The position numbers were made by a program, and so were the translations under genes. Positions 35,533 through 48,175 of a stretch of DNA of 64,000 nucleotides are shown here, piece after piece. Origin of the DNA: Auanema rhodensis (taxonomy: Eukaryota > Nematoda > Chromadorea > Rhabditida > Rhabditidae); assembly GCA_964057225.1 (NCBI GenBank), contig OZ059900.1, forward strand, positions 22,521,638-22,585,637. The letters are read 5' to 3'. Each line of letters starts with the position of its first letter. Position 1 is the stretch's first letter. The notes beneath the pieces are model-generated. The model ran no database searches. It saw nothing but the letters and a program-made list of their open reading frames with translations, and was not told the DNA's origin.

Positions 35533-38500
35533 ATGGCTAATATTGATTAAATCGATTTTTGTTCATATGAGTCGTCAAATGCAACGAATTTCAGCGTGTT
35601 ACATACTTAAATGAAGCATTTTACATGCTGAACACTAGAAAAATACAAAAACACAGTATTTCCCATGAGAAATATTTTATTATACTGGAAACCAGTTTTT
35701 GGAATTTTCGCTGTAAACAAGGTTTTGACTTACGATTTCATGTGTTCAAACTCATGCAATGTCAATGAAACCTAGCTCAAAACTGTTCGTACAACGTCTA
35801 GTTCCACTTTCACGACAAAAAAACAGGGGTTAGAAAATTTAGGAAATTAGCATATTCTGAGGGCACGCCCCTTATGGCTAATATTGATTAAATCGATTTT
35901 TGTTCATATGAGTCGTCAAATGCAACGAATTTCAGCGTGTTACATACTAAAATGAAGCATTTTACATGCTGAACACTAGAAAAATACAAAAACACAGTTT
36001 TTCCCATGAGAAATATTTTATTATGCTGGAAAACCAGTTTTTGGAAATTTCGCTGTAAACAAGGTTTTGACTTACGATTTCATGTGTTCAAACTCATGCA
36101 ATGTCAATGAAACCTAGCTCAAAACTGTTCGTACAACGTCTGGTTCCACTTTCACGACAAAAAAACAGGGGTTAGAAAATTTAGGAAATTAGCATATTCT
36201 GAGGGCACGCCCCTTATGGCTAATATTGATTAAATCGATTTTTGTTCATATGAGTCGTCAAATGCAACGAATTTCAGCGTGTTACATACTAAAATGAAGT
36301 ATTTTACATGCTGAACACTAGAAAAATACAAAAACACAGTATTTCCCATAAGAAATATTTTATTATGCTGGAAAACCAGTTTTTGGAAATTTCGCTGTAA
36401 ACAAGGTTTTGACTTACGATTTCATGTGTTCAAACTCATGCAATGTCAATGAAACCTAGCTCAAAATTGTTCGTACAACGTCTAGTTACACTTTCACGAC
36501 AAAAAAACAGGGGTTAGAAAATTAAGGAAATTAGCATATTCTGAGGGCACGCCCCTTATGGCTAATATTGATTAAATCGATGTTTGTTCATATGAGTCGT
36601 CAAATGCAACGAATTTCAGCGTGTTACATACTAAAATGAAGTATTTTACATGCTGAACACTAGAAAAATACAAAAACACAGTATTTCCCATGAGAAATAT
36701 TTTATTATGCTGGAAAACCAGTTTTTGGAAATTTCGCTGTAAACAAGGTTTTGACTTACGATTTCATGTGTTCAAACTCATGCAATGTCAATGAAACCTA
36801 GCTCAAAATTGTTTGTACAACGTCTAGTTCCACTTTCACGACAAAAAAACAGGGGTTAGAAAATTAAGGAAATTAGCATATTCTGAGGGCACGCCCCTTA
36901 TGGCTAATATTGATTAAATCGATTTTTGTTCATATGAGTAGTCAAATGCAACGAATTTCAGCGTGTTACATACTTAAATGAAGCATTTTACATGCTGAAC
37001 ACTAGAAAAATACAAAAACACAGTATTTCCCATGAGAAATATTTTATTATACTGGAAACCAGTTTTTGGAATTTTCGCTGTAAACAAGGTTTTGACTTAC
37101 AATTTCATGTGTTCAAACTCATGCAATGTCAATGAAACCTAGCTCAAAATTGTTCGTACAACGTCTAGTTCCACTTTCACGACAAAAAAACAGGGGTTAG
37201 AAAATTAAGGAAATTAGCATATTCTGAGGGCACGCCCCTTATGGCTAATATTGATTAAATCGATTTTTGTTCATATGAGTCGTCAAATGCAACGAATTTC
37301 AGCGTGTTACATACTAAAATGAAGCATTTTACATGCTGAACACTAGAAAAATACAAAAACACAGTATTTCCCATGAGAAATATTTTATTATGCTGGAAAA
37401 CCAGTTTTTGGAAATTTCGCTGTAAACAAGGTTTTGACTTACGATTTCATGTGTTCAAACTCATGCAATGTCAATGAAACCTAGCTCAAAATTGTTCGTA
37501 CAACGTCTAGTTCCACTTTCACGACAAAAAAACAGGGGTTAGAAAATTTAGGAAATTAGCATATTCTGAGGGCACGCCCCTTATGGCTAATATTGATTAA
37601 ATCGATTTTTGTTCATATGAGTCGTCAAATGCAACGAATTTCAGCGTGTTACATACTAAAATGAAGTATTTTGCATGCTGAACACTAGAAAAATACAAAA
37701 ACACAGTATTTCCCATGAGAAATATTTTATTATGCTGGAAAACCAGTTTTTGGAAATTTCGCTGTAAACAAGGTTTTGACTTACGATTTCATGTGTTCAA
37801 ACTCATGCAATGTCAATGAAACCTAGCTAAAAATTGTTCCTACAACGTCTAGTTCCACTTTCACGACAAAAAACAGGGGTTAGAAAATTAAGGAAATTAG
37901 CATAATCTGAGGGCACGCCCCTTATGGCTAATATTGATTAAATCGATTTTTGTTCATATGAGTCGTCAAATGCAACGAATTTCAGCGTGTCACATACTTA
38001 AATGAAGCATTTTACATGCTGAACACTAGAAAAATACAAAAACACAGTATTTCCCATGAGAAATATTTTATTATGCTGGAAAACCACTTTTTGGAAATTT
38101 CGCTGTAAACAAGGTTTTGACTTACGATTTCATGTGTTCAAACTCATGCAATGTCAATGAAACCTAGCTCAAAACTGTTCCTACAACGTCTAGTTCCACT
38201 TTCACGACAAAAAAACAGGGGTTAGAAAATTAAGGAAATTAGCATATTCTGAGGGCACGACCCTTATGGCTAATATTGATTAAATCGATTTTTGTTCATA
38301 TGAGTCGTCAAATGCAACGAATTTCAGCGTGTTACATACTAAAATGAAGCATTTTACATGCTGAACACTAAAAAAATACAAAAACACAGTATTTCCCATG
38401 AGAAATATTTTATTATGCTGGAAAACGAGTTTTTGGAAATTTCGCTGTAAACAAGGTTTTGACTTACGATTTCATGTGTTCAAACTCATGCAATGTCAAT

Positions 38501-38607
38501 GAAACCTAGCTCAAAATTGTTCCTACAACGTCTAGTTCCACTTTCACGACAAAAAAACAGGGGTTAGAAAATTAAGGAAATTAGCATATTCTGAGGGCAC
38601 GCCCCTT
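35533..38607 (+). repeat. Domain IV HOR unit, 9 monomers (D-E-F-G-H-I-J-K-L)
   Basis: Starts: D 35533, E 35874, F 36216, G 36558, H 36900, I 37241, J 37583, K 37924, L 38266. Markers: D T76, A3 loop, C252; E T126, C252, G269; F T85, A135, A273; G GATGTTTG at 22-29 and TG at 257-258; H A41, T76, A203; I C85, T309; J G91 (TTGCATGC), A247, shortened A-tract, CATAATCTG; K C68, C164, C252, A337; L A106, G162. Unit length is 3075 bp. Confidence 0.85.
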
Positions 38608-41340
38608 ATGGCTAATATTGATTAAATCGATTTTTGTTCATATGAGTCGTCAAATGCAACGAATTTCAGCGTGTTACATACTTAAATGAAGCATTTTACA
38701 TGCTGAACACTAGAAAAATACAAAAACACAGTATTTCCCATGAGAAATATTTTATTATACTGGAAACCAGTTTTTGGAATTTTCGCTGTAAACAAGGTTT
38801 TGACTTACGATTTCATGTGTTCAAACTCATGCAATGTCAATGAAACCTAGCTCAAAACTGTTCGTACAACGTCTAGTTCCACTTTCACGACAAAAAAACA
38901 GGGGTTAGAAAATTTAGGAAATTAGCATATTCTGAGGGCACGCCCCTTATGGCTAATATTGATTAAATCGATTTTTGTTCATATGAGTCGTCAAATGCAA
39001 CGAATTTCAGCGTGTTACATACTAAAATGAAGCATTTTACATGCTGAACACTAGAAAAATACAAAAACACAGTTTTTCCCATGAGAAATATTTTATTATG
39101 CTGGAAAACCAGTTTTTGGAAATTTCGCTGTAAACAAGGTTTTGACTTGCGATTTCATGTGTTCAAACTCATGCAATGTCAATGAAACCTAGCTCAAAAC
39201 TGTTCGTACAACGTCTGGTTCCACTTTCACGACAAAAAAACAGGGGTTAGAAAATTTAGGAAATTAGCATATTCTGAGGGCACGCCCCTTATGGCTAATA
39301 TTGATTAAATCGATTTTTGTTCATATGAGTCGTCAAATGCAACGAATTTCAGCGTGTTACATACTAAAATGAAGTATTTTACATGCTGAACACTAGAAAA
39401 ATACAAAAACACAGTATTTCCCATAAGAAATATTTTATTATGCTGGAAAACCAGTTTTTGGAAATTTCGCTGTAAACAAGGTTTTGACTTACGATTTCAT
39501 GTGTTCAAACTCATGCAATGTCAATGAAACCTAGCTCAAAATTGTTCGTACAACGTCTAGTTACACTTTCACGACAAAAAAACAGGGGTTAGAAAATTAA
39601 GGAAATTAGCATATTCTGAGGGCACGCCCCTTATGGCTAATATTGATTAAATCGATGTTTGTTCATATGAGTCGTCAAATGCAACGAATTTCAGCGTGTT
39701 ACATACTAAAATGAAGTATTTTACATGCTGAACACTAGAAAAATACAAAAACACAGTATTTCCCATGAGAAATATTTTATTATACTGGAAACCAGTTTTT
39801 GGAATTTTCGCTGTAAACAAGGTTTTGACTTACAATTTCATGTGTTCAAACTCATGCAATGTCAATGAAACCTAGCTCAAAATTGTTCGTACAACGTCTA
39901 GTTCCACTTTCACGACAAAAAAACAGGGGTTAGAAAATTAAGGAAATTAGCATATTCTGAGGGCACGCCCCTTATGGCTAATATTGATTAAATCGATTTT
40001 TGTTCATATGAGTCGTCAAATGCAACGAATTTCAGCGTGTTACATACTAAAATGAAGCATTTTACATGCTGAACACTAGAAAAATACAAAAACACAGTAT
40101 TTCCCATGAGAAATATTTTATTATGCTGGAAAACCAGTTTTTGGAAATTTCGCTGTAAACAAGGTTTTGACTTACGATTTCATGTGTTCAAACTCATGCA
40201 ATGTCAATGAAACCTAGCTCAAAATTGTTCGTACAACGTCTAGTTCCACTTTCACGACAAAAAAACAGGGGTTAGAAAATTTAGGAAATTAGCATATTCT
40301 GAGGGCACGCCCCTTATGGCTAATATTGATTAAATCGATTTTTGTTCATATGAGTCGTCAAATGCAACGAATTTCAGCGTGTTACATACTAAAATGAAGT
40401 ATTTTGCATGCTGAACACTAGAAAAATACAAAAACACAGTATTTCCCATGAGAAATATTTTATTATGCTGGAAAACCAGTTTTTGGAAATTTCGCTGTAA
40501 ACAAGGTTTTGACTTACGATTTCATGTGTTCAAACTCATGCAATGTCAATGAAACCTAGCTAAAAATTGTTCCTACAACGTCTAGTTCCACTTTCACGAC
40601 AAAAAACAGGGGTTAGAAAATTAAGGAAATTAGCATAATCTGAGGGCACGCCCCTTATGGCTAATATTGATTAAATCGATTTTTGTTCATATGAGTCGTC
40701 AAATGCAACGAATTTCAGCGTGTCACATACTTAAATGAAGCATTTTACATGCTGAACACTAGAAAAATACAAAAACACAGTATTTCCCATGAGAAATATT
40801 TTATTATGCTGGAAAACCACTTTTTGGAAATTTCGCTGTAAACAAGGTTTTGACTTACGATTTCATGTGTTCAAACTCATGCAATGTCAATGAAACCTAG
40901 CTCAAAACTGTTCCTACAACGTCTAGTTCCACTTTCACGACAAAAAAACAGGGGTTAGAAAATTAAGGAAATTAGCATATTCTGAGGGCACGACCCTTAT
41001 GTCCAATATTGATTAAATCGATTTTTGTTCATATGAGTCGTCAAATGCAACGAATTTCAGCGTGTTACATACTAAAATGAAGCATTTTACATGCTGAACA
41101 CTAAAAAAATACAAAAACACAGTATTTCCCATGAGAAATATTTTATTATGCTGGAAAACGAGTTTTTGGAAATTTCGCTGTAAACAAGGTTTTGACTTAC
41201 GATTTCATGTGTTCAAACTCATGCAATGTCAATGAAACCTAGCTCAAAATTGTTCCTACAACGTCTAGTTCCACTTTCACGACAAAAAAACAGGGGTTAG
41301 AAAATTAAGGAAATTAGCATATTCTGAGGGCACGCCCCTT
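38608..41340 (+). repeat. Domain IV HOR unit, 8 monomers with G/H fusion
   Basis: Starts: D 38608, E 38949 (TTGCGATT near 199-206), F 39291, G/H hybrid 39633, I 39974, J 40316, K 40657, L 40999. L here begins ATGTCCAAT, the only monomer start that departs from ATGGCTAAT. Unit length is 2733 bp, shorter than the 9-mer by one monomer. The loss is explained by the G/H fusion. Confidence 0.85.
39633..39973 (+). repeat. G/H hybrid monomer (crossover product)
   Basis: The left part is G: GATGTTTG at 22-29, C41, A76, T85. The right part is H: A152, A3 loop, GGAATTTTCG, A203. The exchange lies between positions 85 and 152. Both parents stand next to each other in the neighbouring units (36558/36900 and 42366/42708), so an in-register exchange between G and H deletes exactly one monomer. 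Confidence 0.85.
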
Positions 41341-44073
41341 ATGGCTAATATTGATTAAATCGATTTTTGTTCATATGAGTCGTCAAATGCAACGAATTTC
41401 AGCGTGTTACATACTTAAATGAAGCATTTTACATGCTGAACACTAGAAAAATACAAAAACACAGTATTTCCCATGAGAAATATTTTATTATACTGGAAAC
41501 CAGTTTTTGGAATTTTCGCTGTAAACAAGGTTTTGACTTACGATTTCATGTGTTCAAACTCATGCAATGTCAATGAAACCTAGCTCAAAACTGTTCGTAC
41601 AACGTCTAGTTCCACTTTCACGACAAAAAAACAGGGGTTAGAAAATTTAGGAAATTAGCATATTCTGAGGGCACGCCCCTTATGGCTAATATTGATTAAA
41701 TCGATTTTTGTTCATATGAGTCGTCAAATGCAACGAATTTCAGCGTGTTACATACTAAAATGAAGCATTTTACATGCTGAACACTAGAAAAATACAAAAA
41801 CACAGTTTTTCCCATGAGAAATATTTTATTATGCTGGAAAACCAGTTTTTGGAAATTTCGCTGTAAACAAGGTTTTGACTTACGATTTCATGTGTTCAAA
41901 CTCATGCAATGTCAATGAAACCTAGCTCAAAACTGTTCGTACAACGTCTGGTTCCACTTTCACGACAAAAAAACAGGGGTTAGAAAATTTAGGAAATTAG
42001 CATATTCTGAGGGCACGCCCCTTATGGCTAATATTGATTAAATCGATTTTTGTTCATATGAGTCGTCAAATGCAACGAATTTCAGCGTGTTACATACTAA
42101 AATGAAGTATTTTACATGCTGAACACTAGAAAAATACAAAAACACAGTATTTCCCATAAGAAATATTTTATTATGCTGGAAAACCAGTTTTTGGAAATTT
42201 CGCTGTAAACAAGGTTTTGACTTACGATTTCATGTGTTCAAACTCATGCAATGTCAATGAAACCTAGCTCAAAATTGTTCGTACAACGTCTAGTTACACT
42301 TTCACGACAAAAAAACAGGGGTTAGAAAATTAAGGAAATTAGCATATTCTGAGGGCACGCCCCTTATGGCTAATATTGATTAAATCGATGTTTGTTCATA
42401 TGAGTCGTCAAATGCAACGAATTTCAGCGTGTTACATACTAAAATGAAGTATTTTACATGCTGAACACTAGAAAAATACAAAAACACAGTATTTCCCATG
42501 AGAAATATTTTATTATGCTGGAAAACCAGTTTTTGGAAATTTCGCTGTAAACAAGGTTTTGACTTACGATTTCATGTGTTCAAACTCATGCAATGTCAAT
42601 GAAACCTAGCTCAAAATTGTTTGTACAACGTCTAGTTCCACTTTCACGACAAAAAAACAGGGGTTAGAAAATTAAGGAAATTAGCATATTCTGAGGGCAC
42701 GCCCCTTATGGCTAATATTGATTAAATCGATTTTTGTTCATATGAGTAGTCAAATGCAACGAATTTCAGCGTGTTACATACTTAAATGAAGCATTTTACA
42801 TGCTGAACACTAGAAAAATACAAAAACACAGTATTTCCCATGAGAAATATTTTATTATACTGGAAACCAGTTTTTGGAATTTTCGCTGTAAACAAGGTTT
42901 TGACTTACAATTTCATGTGTTCAAACTCATGCAATGTCAATGAAACCTAGCTCAAAATTGTTCGTACAACGTCTAGTTCCACTTTCACGACAAAAAAACA
43001 GGGGTTAGAAAATTAAGGAAATTAGCATATTCTGAGGGCACGCCCCTTATGGCTAATATTGATTAAATCGATTTTTGTTCATATGAGTCGTCAAATGCAA
43101 CGAATTTCAGCGTGTTACATACTAAAATGAAGCATTTTACATGCTGAACACTAGAAAAATACAAAAACACAGTATTTCCCATGAGAAATATTTTATTATG
43201 CTGGAAAACCAGTTTTTGGAAATTTCGCTGTAAACAAGGTTTTGACTTACGATTTCATGTGTTCAAACTCATGCAATGTCAATGAAACCTAGCTCAAAAT
43301 TGTTCGTACAACGTCTAGTTCCACTTTCACGACAAAAAAACAGGGGTTAGAAAATTTAGGAAATTAGCATATTCTGAGGGCACGCCCCTTATGGCTAATA
43401 TTGATTAAATCGATTTTTGTTCATATGAGTCGTCAAATGCAACGAATTTCAGCGTGTTACATACTAAAATGAAGTATTTTGCATGCTGAACACTAGAAAA
43501 ATACAAAAACACAGTATTTCCCATGAGAAATATTTTATTATGCTGGAAAACCAGTTTTTGGAAATTTCGCTGTAAACAAGGTTTTGACTTACGATTTCAT
43601 GTGTTCAAACTCATGCAATGTCAATGAAACCTAGCTAAAAATTGTTCCTACAACGTCTAGTTCCACTTTCACGACAAAAAACAGGGGTTAGAAAATTAAG
43701 GAAATTAGCATAATCTGAGGGCACGCCCCTTATGGCTAATATTGATTAAATCGATTTTTGTTCATATGAGTCGTCAAATGCAACGAATTTCAGCGTGTCA
43801 CATACTTAAATGAAGCATTTTACATGCTGAACACTAGAAAAATACAAAAACACAGTATTTCCCATGAGAAATATTTTATTATGCTGGAAAACCACTTTTT
43901 GGAAATTTCGCTGTAAACAAGGTTTTGACTTACGATTTCATGTGTTCAAACTCATGCAATGTCAATGAAACCTAGCTCAAAACTGTTCCTACAACGTCTA
44001 GTTCCACTTTCACGACAAAAAAACAGGGGTTAGAAAATTAAGGAAATTAGCATATTCTGAGGGCACGACCCTT
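41341..44073 (+). repeat. Domain IV HOR unit, D to K (L missing)
   Basis: Starts: D 41341, E 41682, F 42024, G 42366, H 42708, I 43049, J 43391, K 43732. G and H are separate here, as in the first unit. After K the array switches to class M at 44074 instead of L. From about 41.5 kb rightward this unit is part of the 6494-bp-offset duplication. Confidence 0.85.
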
Positions 44074-45098
44074 ATGGCTAATATTGATTAAATCGATTTT
44101 TGTTCATATGAGTCGTCAAATGCAACGAATTTCAGCGTGTTACATACTAAAATGAAGCATTTTACATGCTGAACACCATAAAAATACAAAAACACAGTAT
44201 TTCCCATGAGAAATATTTTATTATGCTGGAAAACCAGTTTTTGGAAGTTTCGCTGTAAACAAGGTTTTGACTTACGATTTCATGTGTTCAAACTCATGCA
44301 ATGTCAATGAAACCTAGCTCAAAATTGTTCCTACAACGTCTAATTCCACTTTCACGACAAAAAAACAGGGGTTAGAAAATTAAGGAAATTAGCATATTCT
44401 GAGGGCACGCCCCTTATGGCTAATATTGATTAAATCGATTTTTGTTCATATGAGTCGTCAAATGCAACGAATTTCAGCGTGTTACATACTAAAATGAAGC
44501 ATTTTACATGCTGAACACTATAAAAATACAAAAACACAGTATTTCCCATGAGAAATATTTTATTATGCTGGAAAACCAGTTTTTGGAAATTTCGCGGTAA
44601 ACAAGGTTTTGACTTACGATTTCATGTGTTCAAACTCATGCAATGTCAATGAAACCTAGCTCAAAATTGTTCCTACAACGTCTAGTTCCACTTTCACGAC
44701 AAAAAACAGGGGTTAGAAAATTAAGGAAATTAGCATATTCTGAGGGCACGCCCCTTATGGCTAATATTGATTAAATCGATTTTTGTTCATATGAGTCGTC
44801 AAATGCAACGAATTTCAGCGTGTTACATACTAAAATGAAGCATTTTACATGCTGAACACTAGAAAACTACAAAAACACAGTATTTCCCATGAGAAATATT
44901 TTATTATGCTGGAAAACCAGTTTTTGGAAATTTCGCTGTAAACAAGGTTTTGACTTACGATTTCATGTGTTCAAACTCATGCAATGTCAATGAAACCTAG
45001 CTCAAAATTGTTCCTACAACGTCTAGTTCCACTTTCACGACAACAAAACAGGGGTTAGAAAATTAAGGAAATTAGCATATTCTGAGGGCACGCCCCTT
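44074..45098 (+). repeat. Link monomers M-N-O, left copy
   Basis: M (44074) has CACCATAAAA at 101-110, G174 and A270. N (44416) has T106, a shortened A-tract and CGGTAAAC at 179-186, which alters the box-like motif. O (44757) has AAAACTAC at 107-114 and C288. All three recur at 50568, 50910 and 51251 with the same private changes. Confidence 0.8.
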
Positions 45099-46808
45099 AT
45101 GGCTAATATTGATTAAATCGATTTTTGTTCATATGAGTCGTCAAATGCAACGAATTTCAGCGTGTTACATACTAAAATGAAGCATTTCACATGCTGAACA
45201 CTAGAAAAATACAAAAACACAGTATTTCCCATAAGAAATATTTTATTATGCTGGAAAACCAGTTTTTGGAAAGTTCGCTGTAAACAAGGTTTTGACTTAC
45301 GATTTCATGTGTTCAAACTCATGCAATGTCAATGAAACCTAGCTCAAAATTGTTCCTACAACGTCTAGTTCCACTTTCACGACAACAAAACAGGGGTTAG
45401 AAAATTAAGGAAATTAGCATATTCTGAGGGCACGCCCTTTATGGCTAATATTGATTAAATCGATTTTTGTTCATATGAGTCGTCAAATGCAACGAATTTC
45501 AGCGTGTTACATACTAAAATGAAACATTTTACATGCTGAACACTATAAAAATACAAAAACACAGTATTTCCCATGAGAAATATTTTATTATGCTGGAAAA
45601 CCAGTTTTTGGAAATTTCGCTGTAAACAAGGTTTTGACTTACGATTTCATGTGTTCAAACTCATGCAATGTCAATGAAACCTAGCTCAAAATTGTTCCTA
45701 CAACGTCTAGTTCCACTTTCACGACAAAAAAACAGGGGTTAGAAAATTAAGGAAATTAGCATATTCTGAGGGCACGCCCCTTATGGCTAATATTGATTAA
45801 ATCGATTTTTGTTCATATGAGTCGTCAAATGAAACGAATTTCAGCGTGTTACATACTAAAATGAAGCATTTTACATGCTGAACACTGGAAAAATACAAAA
45901 ACACAGTATTTCCCATGAGAAATATTTTATTATGCTGGAAAACCAGTTTTTGGAAATTTCGCTGTAAACATGGTTTTGACTTACGATTTCATGTGTTCAA
46001 ACTCATGCAATGTCAATGAAACCTAGCTCAAAATTGTTCCTACAACGTCTAGTTCCACTTTCACGACAACAAAACAGGGGTTAGAAAATTAAGGAAATTA
46101 GCATATTCTGAGGGCACGCCCCTTATGGCTAATATTGATTAAATCGATTTTTGTTCATATGAGTCGTCAAATGCAACGAATTTCAGCGTGTTACATACTA
46201 AAATGAAGCATTTCACATGCTGAAAACTAGAAAAATACAAAAACACAGTATTTCCCATGAGAAATATTTTATTATGCTGGAAAACCAGTTTTTGGAAATT
46301 TCGCTGTAAACAAGGTTTTGACTTACGATTTCATGTGTTCAAACTCATGCAATGTCAATGAAACCTAGCTCAAAATTGTTATTACAACGTCTAGTTCCAC
46401 TTTCACGACAAAAAAACAGGGGTTAGAAAATTAAGGAAATTAGCATATTCTGAGGGCACGCCTCTTATGGCTAATATTGATTAAATCGATTTTTGTTCAT
46501 ATGAGTCGTCAAATGCAACGAATTTCAGCGTGTTACATACTAAAATGAAGCATTTCACATGCTGAACACTAGAAAAATACAAAAACACAGTATTTCCCAT
46601 AAGAAATATTTTATTATGCTGGAAAACCAGTTTTTGGAAAGTTCGCTGTAAACAAGGTTTTGACTTACGATTTCATGTGTTCAAACTCATGCAATGTCAA
46701 TGAAACCTAGCTCAAAATTGTTCCTACAACGTCTAGTTCCACTTTCACGACAACAAAACAGGGGTTAGAAAATTAAGGAAATTAGCATATTCTGAGGGCA
46801 CGCCCTTT
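45099..46808 (+). repeat. S-prime/R/P-prime/Q-prime monomers, left copy
   Basis: Starts: S-prime 45099 (C90, A135, G175, C288, CGCCCTTT), R 45441 (A84, T106), P-prime 45783 (A50, G105, CATGG at 187-191, C288), Q-prime 46125 (C90, GAAAAC at 98-103, AT at 257-258, CGCCTCTT), S-prime 46467. The period is four monomers, 1368 bp. These are the likely parents of the HOR at the right end. Confidence 0.8.
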
Positions 46809-47150
46809 ATGGCTAATATTGATTAAATCGATTTTTGTTCATATGAGTCGTCAAATGCAACGAATTTCAGCGTGTTACATACTAAAATGAAACATTTTAC
46901 ATGCTGAACACTATAAAAATACAAAAACACAGTATTTCCCATGAGAAATATTTTATTATGCTGGAAAACCAGTTTTTGGAAATTTCGCTGTAAACAAGGT
47001 TTTGACTTACGATTTCATGTGTTCAAACTCATGCAATGTCAATGAAACCTAGCTCAAAATTGTTCGTACAACGTCTAGTTCCACTTTCACGACAAAAAAA
47101 CAGGGGTTAGAAAATTTAGGAAATTAGCATATTCTGAGGGCACGCCCCTT
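46809..47150 (+). repeat. R/I hybrid monomer at a rearrangement junction
   Basis: The left part is R (A84, T106); the right part is I (CG at 257-258, G270, T309). The exchange lies between about 106 and 258, a span that includes the invariant block. The next monomer is J (47151), as expected after I. This single monomer therefore joins the R-containing block to the J-K-L block. Confidence 0.8.
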
Positions 47151-47833
47151 ATGGCTAATATTGATTAAATCGATTTTTGTTCATATGAGTCGTCAAATGC
47201 AACGAATTTCAGCGTGTTACATACTAAAATGAAGTATTTTGCATGCTGAACACTAGAAAAATACAAAAACACAGTATTTCCCATGAGAAATATTTTATTA
47301 TGCTGGAAAACCAGTTTTTGGAAATTTCGCTGTAAACAAGGTTTTGACTTACGATTTCATGTGTTCAAACTCATGCAATGTCAATGAAACCTAGCTAAAA
47401 ATTGTTCCTACAACGTCTAGTTCCACTTTCACGACAAAAAACAGGGGTTAGAAATTTAAGGAAATTAGCATAATCTGAGGGCACGCCCCTTATGGCTAAT
47501 ATTGATTAAATCGATTTTTGTTCATATGAGTCGTCAAATGCAACGAATTTCAGCGTGTCACATACTTAAATGAAGCATTTTACATGCTGAACACTAGAAA
47601 AATACAAAAACACAGTATTTCCCATGAGAAATATTTTATTATGCTGGAAAACCACTTTTTGGAAATTTCGCTGTAAACAAGGTTTTGACTTACGATTTCA
47701 TGTGTTCAAACTCATGCAATGTCAATGAAACCTAGCTCAAAACTGTTCCTACAACGTCTAGTTCCACTTTCACGACAAAAAAACAGGGGTTAGAAAATTA
47801 AGGAAATTAGCATATTCTGAGGGCACGACCCTT
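47151..47833 (+). repeat. J-K pair after the R/I junction
   Basis: J at 47151 carries G91, A247, the shortened A-tract and CATAATCTG, with a private GAAATTTAAGG near 302-312. K at 47492 carries C68, T76, C164 and A337. They match the J-K pairs at 37583, 40316, 43391 and 49885. Confidence 0.85.
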
Positions 47834-48175
47834 ATGGCTAATATTGATTAAATCGATTTTTGTTCATATGAGTCGTCAAATGCAACGAATTTCAGCGTGT
47901 TACATACTAAAATGAAGCATTTTACATGCTGAACACTAAAAAAATACAAAAACACAGTATTTCCCATGAGAAATATTTTATTATGCTGGAAAACGAGTTT
48001 TTGGAAATTTCGCTGTAAACAAGGTTTTGACTTACGATTTCATGTGTTCAAACTCATGCAATGTCAATGAAACCTAGCTCAAAACTGTTCGTACAACGTC
48101 TAGTTCCACTTTCACGACAAAAAAACAGGGGTTAGAAAATTTAGGAAATTAGCATATTCTGAGGGCACGCCCCTT
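47834..48175 (+). repeat. L/D hybrid monomer
   Basis: The left part is L (A106, G162, AAATTTCG); the right part is D (C252, CG at 257-258, T309). The exchange lies between about 175 and 252, inside the invariant block. It removes the L-D boundary and joins J-K-L to E at 48176. It keeps the 342-bp length because the A3 deletion of D lies left of the exchange. Confidence 0.8.

Larger units (their letters stand above)
41515..47050 (+). repeat. Large segmental duplication, left copy (offset 6494 bp)
   Basis: The order E-F-G-H-I-J-K-M-N-O-S-prime-R-P-prime-Q-prime-S-prime-R recurs at a constant 6494-bp offset, for example 42366 to 48860, 44074 to 50568, 44416 to 50910, 46467 to 52961. Ends are approximate; they fall inside the hybrid monomers 47834 and 46809. 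Differences seen: G84 or A84 in E, the right part of F, T76 or A76 in K, TGTTAC or TGTTAT in N, and G105 or A105 in P-prime. Confidence 0.85.
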
